From Arenibacterium halophilum (GTDB lineage Bacteria > Pseudomonadota > Alphaproteobacteria > Rhodobacterales > Rhodobacteraceae), in assembly GCF_005938225.1 (NCBI RefSeq), contig NZ_VCPC01000002.1:1054001-1118000 (forward strand): a stretch of 64,000 nt of DNA, given 5' to 3'. Each line of letters begins with the position of its first letter. Positions within the stretch are counted from its first letter, which is position 1. This document shows, one piece after another, positions 8,440-18,205 of the stretch. The notes beneath the pieces were generated by a model. The model was not told the DNA's origin, did no database searches, and saw only the letters and a list, made by a program, of their open reading frames with translations. The position numbers and the translations under genes are program-made.

Positions 8440-9444
8440 TTATGCCGGATCCGAGCCGACGCGCACCATGCGCTTGCCTCGGTTGTCGCCGCCCAGCAGC
8501 CCGATCAGCGCACCCGGTGCGGCATCAAGCCCGTCCACGATGTCTTCCTGTACCTTGATCTGGCCCGCACCGACCCAGGTTTGCAGCGCGCGCAGGGCGG
8601 TGGCGTCCTGGTCGGCGAAATCCATCACGATGAAGCCTTCCATGCGCAGGCGTTTCACCACGACAAGGCCGGGCAGGTTGCGCGGGCCCGAGGGGGCGGT
8701 GGTATCATATTGGCTGATCGCACCGCAGCACACGACGCGGCCGCGCGTGTTCATGGAAAACAGCGCCGATTCCAGAACCGCGCCGCCGACGTTGTCGAAA
8801 TAGACATCGACGCCATCGGGGCAGGCCGCGCGCAGGGCCTTGCCCATGCCGGGATCGCGGTAATCGACGCAGGCGTCAAAGCCCAGTTCCTCGACCACCC
8901 AATTGCACTTCTCGGCGCCGCCCGCGATGCCCACGGCGCGGCACCCGAGCGCCTTGGCGATCTGACCGACGATGCTTCCGACCGATCCGGCGGCGGCCGA
9001 GACCAGCACGGTTTCGCCAGCGATGGGCCGGCCCACGCCGACCAATCCGTGAAAGGCGGTTTTGCCGGCAATGCCATAGACCGACATCAGATGCGACAGC
9101 GGGCGGATGTCGGGCAGTTTCTGGCACTTGTGCGCCGGGCGCGCCACGTAGGTGGCCCAGACAGACTCTGCCGCGACGATGTCGCCTTTGCTCAGGCGCG
9201 GGCTGTTGCTGTCGACCACTTCGCAGATCGCATAGGTCGGCATGGCGTCGCCTGCGTTGACCGCATCGCGATAGGTGGCGCCCTGCATCCAACTGCGGTT
9301 GGCAGCGTCGATCGACATCAGGATCGTGCGCAGCAGAACCTCTCCGTCGCCCGGTTCTGGCATGGGGGCATCTGCCGCCGCGAAATGGCCTTCGGTCAAT
9401 GTGCCCTTGGGCAGTTCGGCAATGGTGATCTGGCGGTTCTGCAT
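8440..9444 (-). CDS. NADP-dependent oxidoreductase, zinc-free MDR family (CurA/YncB-like)
   Basis: A 334-residue medium-chain reductase. The nucleotide-binding segment VLVSAAAGSVGSIVGQIAKALG lies near residues 150-175, and the characteristic VDVYFDNVGG follows near residue 220. Zinc-ligand motifs are absent, which fits the prostaglandin/curcumin reductase branch that reduces alpha,beta-unsaturated carbonyls. The start at 9444 follows a GGAG site. It is divergent from the histidine phosphatase at 9530 and heads the short MaoC operon. The physiological substrate is unknown. Confidence 0.88.
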   Translation of the reverse strand: MQNRQITIAELPKGTLTEGHFAAADAPMPEPGDGEVLLRTILMSIDAANRSWMQGATYRDAVNAGDAMPTYAICEVVDSNSPRLSKGDIVAAESVWATYVARPAHKCQKLPDIRPLSHLMSVYGIAGKTAFHGLVGVGRPIAGETVLVSAAAGSVGSIVGQIAKALGCRAVGIAGGAEKCNWVVEELGFDACVDYRDPGMGKALRAACPDGVDVYFDNVGGAVLESALFSMNTRGRVVCCGAISQYDTTAPSGPRNLPGLVVVKRLRMEGFIVMDFADQDATALRALQTWVGAGQIKVQEDIVDGLDAAPGALIGLLGGDNRGKRMVRVGSDPA

Positions 9445-9529
9445 CTGAGTCTCCGGGGGTAAGCTGGTTGTCTTGTGAAGGGTTTTGCCGTTAGGTCCGG
9501 GGCATGGCATGAAGAGGAGCACGCAGCAC

Positions 9530-10189
9530 ATGGCCCGCGAATACCACCAGTCCGACTATGCACCGCCCGAAGGCGCGGCCGACCTGCTGTTGATCCGACA
9601 TGGCCGCACCGAAGCGGCGCGGGACGGCGAAAGCTTTCCGATGGTCGATGGCCATGGCGATCCTGCGCTTCATCCAATCGGTGAAGAGCAAGCCGTAAAG
9701 GTTGGAAATCGTTTCAAGAATGATTCCGACATCGCGGCGATTTATGTCACCACTCTGCGGCGCACGCATCAGACGGCCGCGCCCTTGGCTGGGCATCTTG
9801 GGCTGACTCCGATAGTCGAACCGGATCTGCGCGAAATCCGGCTGGGCGATTGGGATGGCGGCGCCTATCGGCGAAAGGCGGCCGAAGGTGCGCCTGAGTT
9901 CAACCGCGCGGTCGAGCGGCAGGAATGGGGCGAGATCCCGAATGCCGAAACCACGGCCGAGTTGCACGCACGGGTACGGGCCGGATTGCTGCGGATTGCT
10001 GCTGCGCACCCCGGCGAGCGTGTGGCCGTCTTTGTGCATGGCGGCGTGGTCGGCGCCGCCATGGCGATTGCCAGCGGGGCGCAGGCCTTTCACTTCAACG
10101 GTGCTGACAACGGATCTGTCAGCCGCCTTGTGATCCTTGGAGAATCCATGCGGATCAAGGGGTTCAACGACATATCTCATCTTCGGTGA
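9530..10189 (+). CDS. Histidine phosphatase family protein
   Basis: A 219-residue phosphoglycerate-mutase-fold phosphatase. The phospho-acceptor histidine is in LLIRHGRTEAARDGE, the conserved arginine in YVTTLRRTHQTA, the glutamate in REIRLGDWDGG, and the second histidine in VAVFVHGGVVGA. The start at 9530 is chosen because AGGAG lies about 10 bases ahead; in-frame starts at 9485 and 9509 are possible. The substrate cannot be deduced. It is the first of two such phosphatases in the acyl-CoA region. Confidence 0.85.
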   Translation: MAREYHQSDYAPPEGAADLLLIRHGRTEAARDGESFPMVDGHGDPALHPIGEEQAVKVGNRFKNDSDIAAIYVTTLRRTHQTAAPLAGHLGLTPIVEPDLREIRLGDWDGGAYRRKAAEGAPEFNRAVERQEWGEIPNAETTAELHARVRAGLLRIAAAHPGERVAVFVHGGVVGAAMAIASGAQAFHFNGADNGSVSRLVILGESMRIKGFNDISHLR

Positions 10190-10198
10190 CAACTGGCG

Positions 10199-11194
10199 TC
10201 AGCCCATTGTCACCACCACCTTGCCGGTGACCTTGCGGCCCTGCATCATCTCGAGCGCTTCGCCCGCGCGCTCCAGCGGGAAGCTGCCCGAGATGCGCGG
10301 CTTGATCTGGCCCTTGGCGTACATATCGAAAAGCTCGGCCACGTTTTCGGCGTGGCCTTTCGGGTCGCGTCGGGTGGCATCGCCCCAAAAGACGCCGACG
10401 ATCTGGCAGCCTTTCAGCAGTGTCAGGTTCAGCGGCAGTTTCGGGATTCCGGCCGGGAAGCCAACGACCAGAAACCGTCCTTCCCAAGCCAGTGCGCGCA
10501 CGGCGGGTTCGGCATAGGCGCCGCCCACCGCGTCATAGACGACATTCACGCCGTCTTTGCCTGCCACATCCTTGATTTGCTGGGAAAATGCCTTTTGTCC
10601 ATCGCGGTCGAGCTCGCGCGGATAGACGATGGTTTCGTCGGCGCCAAAGCTGCGGCAGACCTCGGCCTTGTCCTCCGAGGACACGGCGGCAATGACGCGC
10701 GCGCCTGCAGCTTTGCCCAACTCGATCGCGGCCGAGCCGACACCGCCTGCCGCCCCAAGGATCAGCAGGGTTTCGCCTGCTTTCAGATGGGCGCGATCCT
10801 TCAACGCATGGTGCGATGTGCCATAGGTAAAGATGAAGCAGGCGGCATCTTCAAAGGGCATCGAATCCGGGACCGGTATGACGCGCGAGGCATCGGCGAT
10901 GGCGTGAGTGGCAAAGCCGCCGTGCCCGATCAGCGCCAGTACACGGTCGCCGGGTTTGACGGTGGTCACCTTGTCGCCCACGGCTTCGATCTCGCCCGAA
11001 ATCTCTCCGCCGGGCGCGAAGGGGCGCGGCGGCTTGAACTGGTACATATCGCGGATCATCAGCGTGTCGGGAAAGTTCACGCCAGCCGCGCGCACGCGGA
11101 TCAGAACCTCGGTGCCTTTGGGTGTTGGCGTTTCGGTTTCGGTCAGCTTCAGGGTTTCAGGGCCCCCAACTTCGGTGCTGAACATCGACTGCAT
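10199..11194 (-). CDS. NADPH:quinone oxidoreductase family protein
   Basis: A 331-residue zinc-free MDR reductase of the quinone-oxidoreductase branch. It contains RVRAAGVNFPDTLMIRDMYQ near residue 40, APGGEISGEIEAVG, and the nucleotide fold LLILGAAGGVGSAAIELGKAAGARVIA near residue 145. The start at 11194 follows GGGAGGA. It is convergent with the phosphatase gene (9 bases apart) and divergent from the acyl-CoA dehydrogenase operon. Some family members act as crotonyl- or acryloyl-CoA reductases; the substrate here is undetermined. Confidence 0.88.
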   Translation of the reverse strand: MQSMFSTEVGGPETLKLTETETPTPKGTEVLIRVRAAGVNFPDTLMIRDMYQFKPPRPFAPGGEISGEIEAVGDKVTTVKPGDRVLALIGHGGFATHAIADASRVIPVPDSMPFEDAACFIFTYGTSHHALKDRAHLKAGETLLILGAAGGVGSAAIELGKAAGARVIAAVSSEDKAEVCRSFGADETIVYPRELDRDGQKAFSQQIKDVAGKDGVNVVYDAVGGAYAEPAVRALAWEGRFLVVGFPAGIPKLPLNLTLLKGCQIVGVFWGDATRRDPKGHAENVAELFDMYAKGQIKPRISGSFPLERAGEALEMMQGRKVTGKVVVTMG

Positions 11195-11333
11195 CTTGAT
11201 CCTCCCAGATATCGTGGCGCGGCGCGTCGGCTGCGACGTTAGGGCAGAAAGTGAGGGAAGCAAAAGCCTGTTGTCAATCGAATTTCGAAATGCAATTCTG
11301 CACAGCGGAACATCAGCGCAATGGAGGGGAGAC

Positions 11334-12521
11334 ATGGCGCCACAGGAGGAGCCACTTGCCCAGTTCAGATCCGAGCTGCGGGCATGGTTAGAGGAACATT
11401 GTCCGCCCGAGATGCGCGACGCAAGCACGACGCGGGGTCGCGACAAGACGTGCTGGGGCGGACGCAACTGGACATTCGAGTCGGACGCGCAACGCGACTG
11501 GCTGAAGGCCTGTATCGAAAAGGGCTATACCGTGCCGACTTGGCCCAAGGCCTATGGTGGTGCCGGGCTGAGCCGGGACGAAGAAAAGGTGTTCCTGTCG
11601 GAATTGGCCCGGATCGACGCGCGCAAGCCGCTGGAAAGCTTTGGCATCTGGATGCTGGGCCCGGCCCTTTTGCAATTCGGCACGGAAGAGCAGAAACAAA
11701 AGTACCTGATCCCGATTTCGCGCGGCGAAATCCGCTGGTGTCAGGGCTATTCCGAGCCCGGCGCCGGGTCGGACCTGGCCAGTGTGCAGACGAAATGCGA
11801 GGACAAGGGCGACCATTGGCTGGTGAACGGCCAGAAAATCTGGACCTCTTACGCCGATCAGGCCGATGCGATCTTTGCCTTGGTGCGCACCGACCGTGAC
11901 GCGCCCAAGCATCTGGGCATCACCTTCCTGCTGGTCGATTTCGAACATGACGGCGTGAGCACCAAGCCGATCAAGCTGATCTCCGGCATGTCGCCGTTTT
12001 GCGAGACCTTCTTTGACAATGTCGAAGTGCCGAAAGAGATCGACGGCATTTCCACCGTGGTCGGCACCGTCAATCGCGGTTGGGACGTGGCTAAATACCT
12101 GCTGACCCACGAGCGCACGATGATTTCGGGCATGGGCAACAGCGGCGCGCGCGCGCTGGGTGCCGTGATGGCCGACGATCTGGGCGGAGAGATGGACGCG
12201 GTGACGCGCGCGGCCGCGCTGAGCGCCGAGGTCGACACGCTGGCGTTTGAACTGACGGTCGAACGCTACAAGGACATGGCGGAAAGCGGGCAGGGCGTGG
12301 GCCATGCCTCGGCCATGCTGAAATACGTCGGGACCGAGCTGAACAAGGACCGGTACGAGCTGCTGATGTCGGCCGGTGGCAGCGGTGCGCTGGAATGGGA
12401 CGGCGAATTCGGTTCGCGCCCGGCGGACTGGCTGCGCACCAAGGCGAATTCGATCGAGGGCGGCACGTCCGAGGTGATGCTGGGCATCATCTCGCGCCGG
12501 GTTCTGGGGCTTCCGGGGTGA
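11334..12521 (+). CDS. Acyl-CoA dehydrogenase, large-subunit type
   Basis: A 395-residue flavoprotein dehydrogenase resembling the large subunit of paired (PimC-like) dehydrogenases. FAD and substrate motifs are visible (GYSEPGAGSDLASV near residue 140, VNGQKIWTSYA near 163). The expected catalytic glutamate lies in NSIEGGTSEVMLGI near the C-terminus. It has a strong ribosome site (GGAGGGGA) and is followed after 4 bases by a second dehydrogenase gene, the usual arrangement for a heteromeric enzyme. First gene of the beta-oxidation operon. Confidence 0.92.
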   Translation: MAPQEEPLAQFRSELRAWLEEHCPPEMRDASTTRGRDKTCWGGRNWTFESDAQRDWLKACIEKGYTVPTWPKAYGGAGLSRDEEKVFLSELARIDARKPLESFGIWMLGPALLQFGTEEQKQKYLIPISRGEIRWCQGYSEPGAGSDLASVQTKCEDKGDHWLVNGQKIWTSYADQADAIFALVRTDRDAPKHLGITFLLVDFEHDGVSTKPIKLISGMSPFCETFFDNVEVPKEIDGISTVVGTVNRGWDVAKYLLTHERTMISGMGNSGARALGAVMADDLGGEMDAVTRAAALSAEVDTLAFELTVERYKDMAESGQGVGHASAMLKYVGTELNKDRYELLMSAGGSGALEWDGEFGSRPADWLRTKANSIEGGTSEVMLGIISRRVLGLPG

Positions 12522-12525
12522 CGAC

Positions 12526-13641
12526 ATGACAAAACTGGTGATGAGCGAAGAAGAAACCATGCTGGCCGATGCCGCGCGCGGGTTTCTGGACGAAAGCGCC
12601 CCGGTGGCGCATCTGCGGGGGTTGCGTGACGCAGGCAAACGCCACGATCCGGCGCTGTGGAAGGCAATGGCCGACATGGGCTGGGCCGGGATACTGCTGC
12701 CGGAATCGGCGGGCGGGTCCGATATGGGCCATGCCGCGGCGGGCGTGCTGGCGGCCGAGATGGGCAAGACTCTTGCGACCAGCCCGTTCCTGTCGACCGC
12801 GGTGATCGCAGCCACGGCGCTGCGGCAGGTGGCTGATGACCGCGCGGCACAGGCGATGGCAAAAATCGCCAGTGGCGAGGTGACCTATGCGCTGGCCATC
12901 GACGAGGGGCGCAAGTTCGCGCCCGAGGCCACGGACATGCAGGCCACGCGCGATGGCAACGGGTTCCGCCTGAATGGCACGAAAACCTTCGTGGTGGATG
13001 GCGCGCAGGCCGACCGGCTGCTGGTGCTGGCGCGGACCGATGCGGGGCTGACGCTGTTCGATCTGCCCGCCGACCGCGACGGCATCACCCGCGAGGCGCG
13101 CGCCATGATCGACAGCCGCGATGCGGCGCAAGTGGATTTTTCCGATGTCGCCGCCACGGGTGACGATGTGCTGGGCAAGGTCGACGATGCGATGGCGGTG
13201 CTGAAACCCGCGCTTGAGGCCGGGCAGGCGGCGCTGGCGGCCGAAATGTCGGGCGTGGCTGCCGGGGCCTTTGGCATGACAGTGGGCTACCTGAAGGAAC
13301 GCAAGCAGTTCGGCACCCTGATCGGCAGTTTCCAGGCGTTGCAGCACCGCGCGGCGGATCTGTGGTGCCAGTGCGAGGTGACCGCCTCGGCCATCGCCCA
13401 TGCGGGGCGGATGCTGGACAGCGATCCCGAGAATGCCACGCTGGCGGTGTCGCTGGCCAAGGCGCGCGCCACGGCCACGGCCAAGGCAGCGGTGATCGAG
13501 GGCGTGCAGATGCATGGCGGCATCGGGATGACTGATGAATTCGACATGGGGTTCTTCATGAAGCGCGCGCGTGCAGGGGCCGAGTGGCTGGGCGACTACG
13601 GCTATCACGCCGAACAGGTCGCGCGGCTGCGTGGATTCTAG
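12526..13641 (+). CDS. Acyl-CoA dehydrogenase, small-subunit type
   Basis: A 371-residue acyl-CoA dehydrogenase paralogue, probably partner of the preceding subunit. It has FLNGTKTFVVDGAQADRLLVLAR near residue 155 and the family C-terminal motif VQMHGGIGMTDEFDMGFFMKRA. It ends at AEQVARLRGF without the EGT-type segment that carries the catalytic glutamate in its partner. It may be structural or FAD-binding, as described for other paired dehydrogenases. Confidence 0.88.
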   Translation: MTKLVMSEEETMLADAARGFLDESAPVAHLRGLRDAGKRHDPALWKAMADMGWAGILLPESAGGSDMGHAAAGVLAAEMGKTLATSPFLSTAVIAATALRQVADDRAAQAMAKIASGEVTYALAIDEGRKFAPEATDMQATRDGNGFRLNGTKTFVVDGAQADRLLVLARTDAGLTLFDLPADRDGITREARAMIDSRDAAQVDFSDVAATGDDVLGKVDDAMAVLKPALEAGQAALAAEMSGVAAGAFGMTVGYLKERKQFGTLIGSFQALQHRAADLWCQCEVTASAIAHAGRMLDSDPENATLAVSLAKARATATAKAAVIEGVQMHGGIGMTDEFDMGFFMKRARAGAEWLGDYGYHAEQVARLRGF

Positions 13642-13689
13642 TAGGGTCGCGGGGAATTTATCCGAAACGCCATAGATCAGGTTATTCCC

Positions 13690-15333
13690 ATGTCGATGAA
13701 AAAACTTCGAGCAAAGGTTGTGCAGAATTTCAACGAGCAGGAAGGGTTGAGTTTCGCGAACTGGAAAGAGGTGCGCGCCTTTCATTGGGCGCGCAACGAT
13801 TACCAGCCCGAGGTTGTGGATTACCTTGACGTGCTGCTGGGCGACTACAAGCTGGTCGCCAAGGCGCAGTCGGTCTTTCATCAGTTGAATCGTTTTGAGT
13901 TGGGCGAAACCGGCAATCAGGACAATACTAAATGGGTCAGCCGCGATGGACGCCAGGAATATGTCTTTCGGTATGACAACACCATCGCCGGCGGGCAGTT
14001 CGAGCTTTTGACGTTTTCTGATGGCATCAATGGGGAAACCCATCAGTCGCATCTGAATGTGGGCACCTATAATTTCGGAACCGGATTGCGAAAGCATGGC
14101 AAGCTGGATGTGGATCCTTGGCTTCTATGGGGGAATTCCAAAGAAGACGCCATGCAGTGGACCTATGCAGAGCGTGAGGATGCATTTCAGCCGGTCAAGG
14201 GCGCCATAAGCTTGGCTGCCGAAAAATTCGGTGGGTTTGTTGTGTTCGGGACCCCGTTCAGCAACACACTGTCTGGCAATGAACGAACCCAGACGTTCAG
14301 GGGCGGTCTTGGGAGCGATACGGTTGAATTCGAGCCGTTGGGCGGGCCTGTCACGGTAAATCTGGACAAGAAAAAAGGCTATGACGGCGATGCGCGGGGC
14401 GACAAGTTCATCAGCATCGAAAACATCACCGGCACGATGATGGGCGACATTCTGATTGGCGACAAGAAAGCCAACCGTTTGGATGGCTTTATGGGGAACG
14501 ACACGATTGTAACGATGCACAATCGCGCGGATACAATCATTGGCGGCTCGGGCGATGACACGGTGATTGTAAAGGCCGGCCTGAACCATTGGATCGACGG
14601 CGGAACCGGTGATGACAGTCTTGACCTTCGCGACGTAAACGCGCGCAGGGTCGATTTCAGCCGCATACAGGATTTCGAAGAGGTTCTGACCGATCAGGTC
14701 TTCCTGAGTGAATATGGCGGACTTGCCGGTGCCAGTGTCGAGGTCAGCGGGACACACAGGTTCAAGGTAGACGCAGGAGAGAGCCTTTTCCTGATGGCTG
14801 GCGCTGAAATTACCCTGGCACACGGGGCTCGGATCGAGATTGCGTTCAAGTTCGATCAGCCAGAGGGGTTCACAAAACAAGACTTGCTGACGCGCGGCGT
14901 GAATCGCAGCTTTGACAGCGGGGTGTCGCGGCCTTGGGAAGGGAGCTGGTCAAAAACCAGATTGGCAGAGATCGAGGACGATAGCTTTGATTTCACCTCA
15001 GCCGCCTATCGCCAGGCGCATTATTTCGACCCAAAGCACTTGACCAATGGCTCCCAGACGCTGGAACGGAAATTCGAAGTCGATCTTGATCTGCGAGACT
15101 ATGGCAATGCCGAGCAGATCCAGATTTTGACGGAGGCGACGGTTCGGGGGGCTGCGTCTGGCGAGGCGGATCTGATGTCTCTCTATGGCGGCTACAATGC
15201 GCTGGGGTTCGGCCTGCCTATGACGCCCTACCAAAGCACCCTGCGGACCAGCCTGAATTTCGATCTGGCCAATGGCTCGGCCGAATTGCTGGTGGGGGAC
15301 ACCGCCATCGATTTGACACTTATCATCATGTGA
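13690..15333 (+). CDS. RTX-like calcium-repeat protein, otherwise unrecognised
   Basis: A 547-residue protein with no assignable function. Residues 1-180 are unfamiliar and there is no N-terminal signal peptide. Glycine-aspartate nonapeptide-like repeats appear at about 205-213 (GGLGSDTVE), 266-273 (GFMGNDTI), 285-292 (GGSGDDTV) and 304-311 (GGTGDDSL), the pattern of calcium-binding RTX beta-rolls. Residues 320-547 look beta-rich. Such proteins usually leave by type I secretion, but no ABC/HlyD exporter genes are nearby. Base composition looks less G+C-rich than the flanks. It sits between dehydrogenase and SDR genes of an otherwise coherent operon, so it may be a later insertion. Confidence 0.75.
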   Translation: MSMKKLRAKVVQNFNEQEGLSFANWKEVRAFHWARNDYQPEVVDYLDVLLGDYKLVAKAQSVFHQLNRFELGETGNQDNTKWVSRDGRQEYVFRYDNTIAGGQFELLTFSDGINGETHQSHLNVGTYNFGTGLRKHGKLDVDPWLLWGNSKEDAMQWTYAEREDAFQPVKGAISLAAEKFGGFVVFGTPFSNTLSGNERTQTFRGGLGSDTVEFEPLGGPVTVNLDKKKGYDGDARGDKFISIENITGTMMGDILIGDKKANRLDGFMGNDTIVTMHNRADTIIGGSGDDTVIVKAGLNHWIDGGTGDDSLDLRDVNARRVDFSRIQDFEEVLTDQVFLSEYGGLAGASVEVSGTHRFKVDAGESLFLMAGAEITLAHGARIEIAFKFDQPEGFTKQDLLTRGVNRSFDSGVSRPWEGSWSKTRLAEIEDDSFDFTSAAYRQAHYFDPKHLTNGSQTLERKFEVDLDLRDYGNAEQIQILTEATVRGAASGEADLMSLYGGYNALGFGLPMTPYQSTLRTSLNFDLANGSAELLVGDTAIDLTLIIM

Positions 15334-15366
15334 CCACCACGAAGACGGACAAGAAGGTAGACGCAA

Positions 15367-16296
15367 ATGACCATAAGATTTGACAACAGGGTCGCCATCG
15401 TAACAGGCGCGGGTGCCGGGCTGGGGCGGTCGCACGCGATTGAACTGGCCAAGCGCGGCGCGAAAGTGGTGGTGAACGACCTGGGGGCTTCGGTCGATGG
15501 CTCGGGCGGTTCCGACAGCGCGGCGAATTCGGTTGTTGACGAAATCAAGGCCGCCGGCGGCGAGGCGATGGCCCATGGGGCGGATGTGTCGAACGCCGAA
15601 CAGGTCGCCGATATGGTGGCCCGCACGATGGAGGCCTGGGGCCGCATCGACATTCTGGTGAACAACGCCGGGATCCTGCGCGACAAGACATTCGCCAAGA
15701 TGGAAATGGCCGATTTCCGCAAGGTGGTGGATGTGCACCTGATCGGGACGGCAACGGTGACGCATGCCGTCTGGCCCATCATGCGCGAGCAGAAATACGG
15801 GCGGATCGCTGTTACAGCGTCGTCCTCGGGGTTGTATGGCAACTTTGGCCAGTCGAACTATGGCGCGGCCAAGGCGGCGATGATGGGGTTCATGAACGTG
15901 CTGCACCTTGAAGGCGCGCGCGACAATATCCGCGTCAACACACTGGCGCCCACCGCCGCGACGCGCATGACGATGGACCTGTTTCCTCCGGAAACCCACG
16001 ATCTGATGGGCCCCGAGACGATCACGCCGGGCCTGCTGTATCTGGTCAGCGAAGACGCCCCCAGCCGGGTGATCCTGGGCGCGGGCGCGGGCTGTTTCGC
16101 GGTGACGAAAGTGTACGAGACGCCGGGCGTGACGCTGACGGGCGACGACCTGAGCCCCGAAGGTGTGGCCGCTGCCTTTGACCAGATCGCCGACACCACG
16201 GGGCAGGAAGAGCTGACACAAGCGTTTCAGCAAACCCGGAAATACGCCAAGAACGCCGCCGAGGCGCGCGGCATGAAGTTGAACTGGGGCGAATAA
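15367..16296 (+). CDS. SDR-family 3-hydroxyacyl-CoA dehydrogenase-like protein
   Basis: A 309-residue short-chain dehydrogenase resembling the N-terminal domain of peroxisomal multifunctional enzyme type 2. It has an NAD site VTGAGAGLGRSHAIELAKRG, the insert VVNDLGASVDGSGGSDSAA typical of that subfamily, NNAGILRD, and the catalytic YGAAK with its upstream serine. The likely role is oxidation of (R)-3-hydroxyacyl-CoA to 3-ketoacyl-CoA, just before the thiolase encoded next. This fits an (R)-hydratase such as the MaoC protein at 7934. Confidence 0.87.
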   Translation: MTIRFDNRVAIVTGAGAGLGRSHAIELAKRGAKVVVNDLGASVDGSGGSDSAANSVVDEIKAAGGEAMAHGADVSNAEQVADMVARTMEAWGRIDILVNNAGILRDKTFAKMEMADFRKVVDVHLIGTATVTHAVWPIMREQKYGRIAVTASSSGLYGNFGQSNYGAAKAAMMGFMNVLHLEGARDNIRVNTLAPTAATRMTMDLFPPETHDLMGPETITPGLLYLVSEDAPSRVILGAGAGCFAVTKVYETPGVTLTGDDLSPEGVAAAFDQIADTTGQEELTQAFQQTRKYAKNAAEARGMKLNWGE

Positions 16297-16338
16297 GCCC
16301 TTTCGCCTGAACCTAATAAATACAAGGATACCGGACAG

Positions 16339-17535
16339 ATGCGCGACGCAGTTATCGTATCGACAGCCCGCACCCCGATTGGCAAGGCCTATCGCGGAGC
16401 GTTCAACGCCACCACACCGCAGGCGCTTGGCGGCCATGCCATCGCCAATGCCGTGTCCCGCGCCGGACTGGACCCGGCCGAGATCAACGATTGCGTGTTC
16501 GGCGCGGCGCTGCAGCAGGGATTCACCGCCGGGAACATCGCCCGTCAGGCCGCGATGCGCGCCGGGCTGCCGGTGACCGTGGGCGGCATGTCGCTGGATC
16601 GCCAGTGCGCCAGCGGCATGATGGCGATTGCCACCGCCGCCAAGCAGGTGCTGACCGATGGCATGGATGTGGTGATCGGCGGCGGCGTCGAAAGCATCTC
16701 GACCGTGCAAACGCAGGACATGCGGGTGAACCGTGACGCATGGCTGAAAGAAAACAAGCCGGCGCTGTATATGACCATGCTGGAAACGGCAGAGATCGTG
16801 GCCGACCGCTATGGCATCAGCCGCGAGGCGCAGGACGAATACGCCGCGCAAAGCCAGACCCGCACCCACGAGGCGCAGCAGGCCGGCCGGTTCGACGCGG
16901 AAATCGTGCCGATGACCACCGTGATGAAGATGCAGGACCGCGAAACCAAGGAGATTTCCGAACACGAGGTCACGCTGTCGAAGGACGAAGGCAACCGCCC
17001 CGGCACCACGGCCGAGAGCCTTGGCGGGCTGCAGCCGGTCTTCAAGGACGGTCAGGTGGTGAAGGAAGGCAAGTTCATCACCGCAGGCAACGCCAGCCAG
17101 CTTTCGGACGGATCCAGCGCGGCCATCGTGATGGAAGCTAAACTGGCCGAGAAGAAAGGGCTGGAGCCGCTGGGCCGCTATGTCGGCGTGATGGCCGCCG
17201 GGTGCGAGCCGGACGAGATGGGTATCGGCCCCGTCTACGCCGTGCCGAAGCTGCTGAAGGCGCATGGCCTGACGGTCGATGACATCGGCCTGTGGGAGCT
17301 GAACGAAGCCTTCGCGTGTCAGGTGATCTATAGCCGGGATACCCTTGGAATCCCTGACGAATTGCTGAACGTAAACGGTGGGGCAATCTCGATCGGCCAC
17401 CCCTATGGCATGTCGGGTGCGCGGATGGTGGGCCATGCGCTGATCGAAGGTAAACGGCGCGGCGTCAAATACGTTGTCTGCACCATGTGTGTCGGCGGCG
17501 GCATGGGCGCGGCTGGCCTGTTCGAGGTTCTGTAA
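16339..17535 (+). CDS. Acetyl-CoA acyltransferase (thiolase)
   Basis: A 398-residue thiolase that cleaves 3-ketoacyl-CoA to acetyl-CoA and a shortened acyl-CoA. The nucleophile is Cys90 in [11 protein letters not shown]. The conserved NEAFA, the catalytic histidine in [14 protein letters not shown], and the second cysteine in [16 protein letters not shown] are all present. The length is normal for a degradative thiolase. It follows the SDR by 42 bases and precedes the phosphatase gene by 6 bases. Confidence 0.93.
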   Translation: MRDAVIVSTARTPIGKAYRGAFNATTPQALGGHAIANAVSRAGLDPAEINDCVFGAALQQGFTAGNIARQAAMRAGLPVTVGGMSLDRQCASGMMAIATAAKQVLTDGMDVVIGGGVESISTVQTQDMRVNRDAWLKENKPALYMTMLETAEIVADRYGISREAQDEYAAQSQTRTHEAQQAGRFDAEIVPMTTVMKMQDRETKEISEHEVTLSKDEGNRPGTTAESLGGLQPVFKDGQVVKEGKFITAGNASQLSDGSSAAIVMEAKLAEKKGLEPLGRYVGVMAAGCEPDEMGIGPVYAVPKLLKAHGLTVDDIGLWELNEAFACQVIYSRDTLGIPDELLNVNGGAISIGHPYGMSGARMVGHALIEGKRRGVKYVVCTMCVGGGMGAAGLFEVL

Positions 17536-17541
17536 CCCGCA

Positions 17542-18195
17542 ATGGCCGAGCTTATCGTTGTCCGGCACGGGCAGGCGTCTTTTGGCGCTGACAATTACGA
17601 CAGCCTGTCCCAGGTCGGGCACGAACAGGCGCGGTTGGCGGGTGACGCCCTGCGCGATATGGGCTGGGTGCCCGACCGTGTGATCACGGGCACCCTGACG
17701 CGGCAGAAGGAAACGCTGGAGTCGATGGGGTTCAGAGCGGGCACACCCGAAGAGCACCCCGGCTTTAACGAATACGATTTTCACGATCTGCTGCACGTCC
17801 GCTATGCCGGTGATGTTCCCGTTGCCGTGAAGGGCGAGCGGAAGACCCATTTCCGCACCCTGCGCGAAACGATATTCGAGTGGCAGGACGGCGGGATCGT
17901 GGGTGCACGCGAAACCTGGGCCGAGTTTGAGACCCGCACCGGTGACGCGCTGCGCTTTGCCACCAAGACCGACGCGCGCCGCGTGCTGGTTGTCAGCTCG
18001 GGTGGGGTGATCGGGCAGTTGGTGGCCCGGGCGCTGAATGCACCGGTGCGCATGATGATGGAGGTTAACCTGCAGGTCAAAAACGCCTCGTTCACGCGCT
18101 TCGTGTTCAAGGGCGACCGTTTCATGCTGAGCGAATTCAATGCCACGCCGCATCTGGAATTCGCCGGTCGGGCGGATATTCTGACCTACAGTTGA
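17542..18195 (+). CDS. Histidine phosphatase family protein adjoining ACAD11-type kinase
   Basis: A 217-residue phosphatase of the phosphoglycerate-mutase fold. The phospho-acceptor histidine is in LIVVRHGQASFG, the arginine in GTLTRQKET, and the second catalytic histidine position is replaced by a serine-glycine segment (VLVVSSGGVIGQLV). This replacement is unusual and may alter activity. It lies 6 bases after the thiolase and 10 bases before the kinase gene, so it is made with both. The context suggests it acts on, or proofreads, a phosphorylated acyl intermediate; this is inference. Confidence 0.8.
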   Translation: MAELIVVRHGQASFGADNYDSLSQVGHEQARLAGDALRDMGWVPDRVITGTLTRQKETLESMGFRAGTPEEHPGFNEYDFHDLLHVRYAGDVPVAVKGERKTHFRTLRETIFEWQDGGIVGARETWAEFETRTGDALRFATKTDARRVLVVSSGGVIGQLVARALNAPVRMMMEVNLQVKNASFTRFVFKGDRFMLSEFNATPHLEFAGRADILTYS

Positions 18196-18205
18196 GGGGG
18201 AGAGC

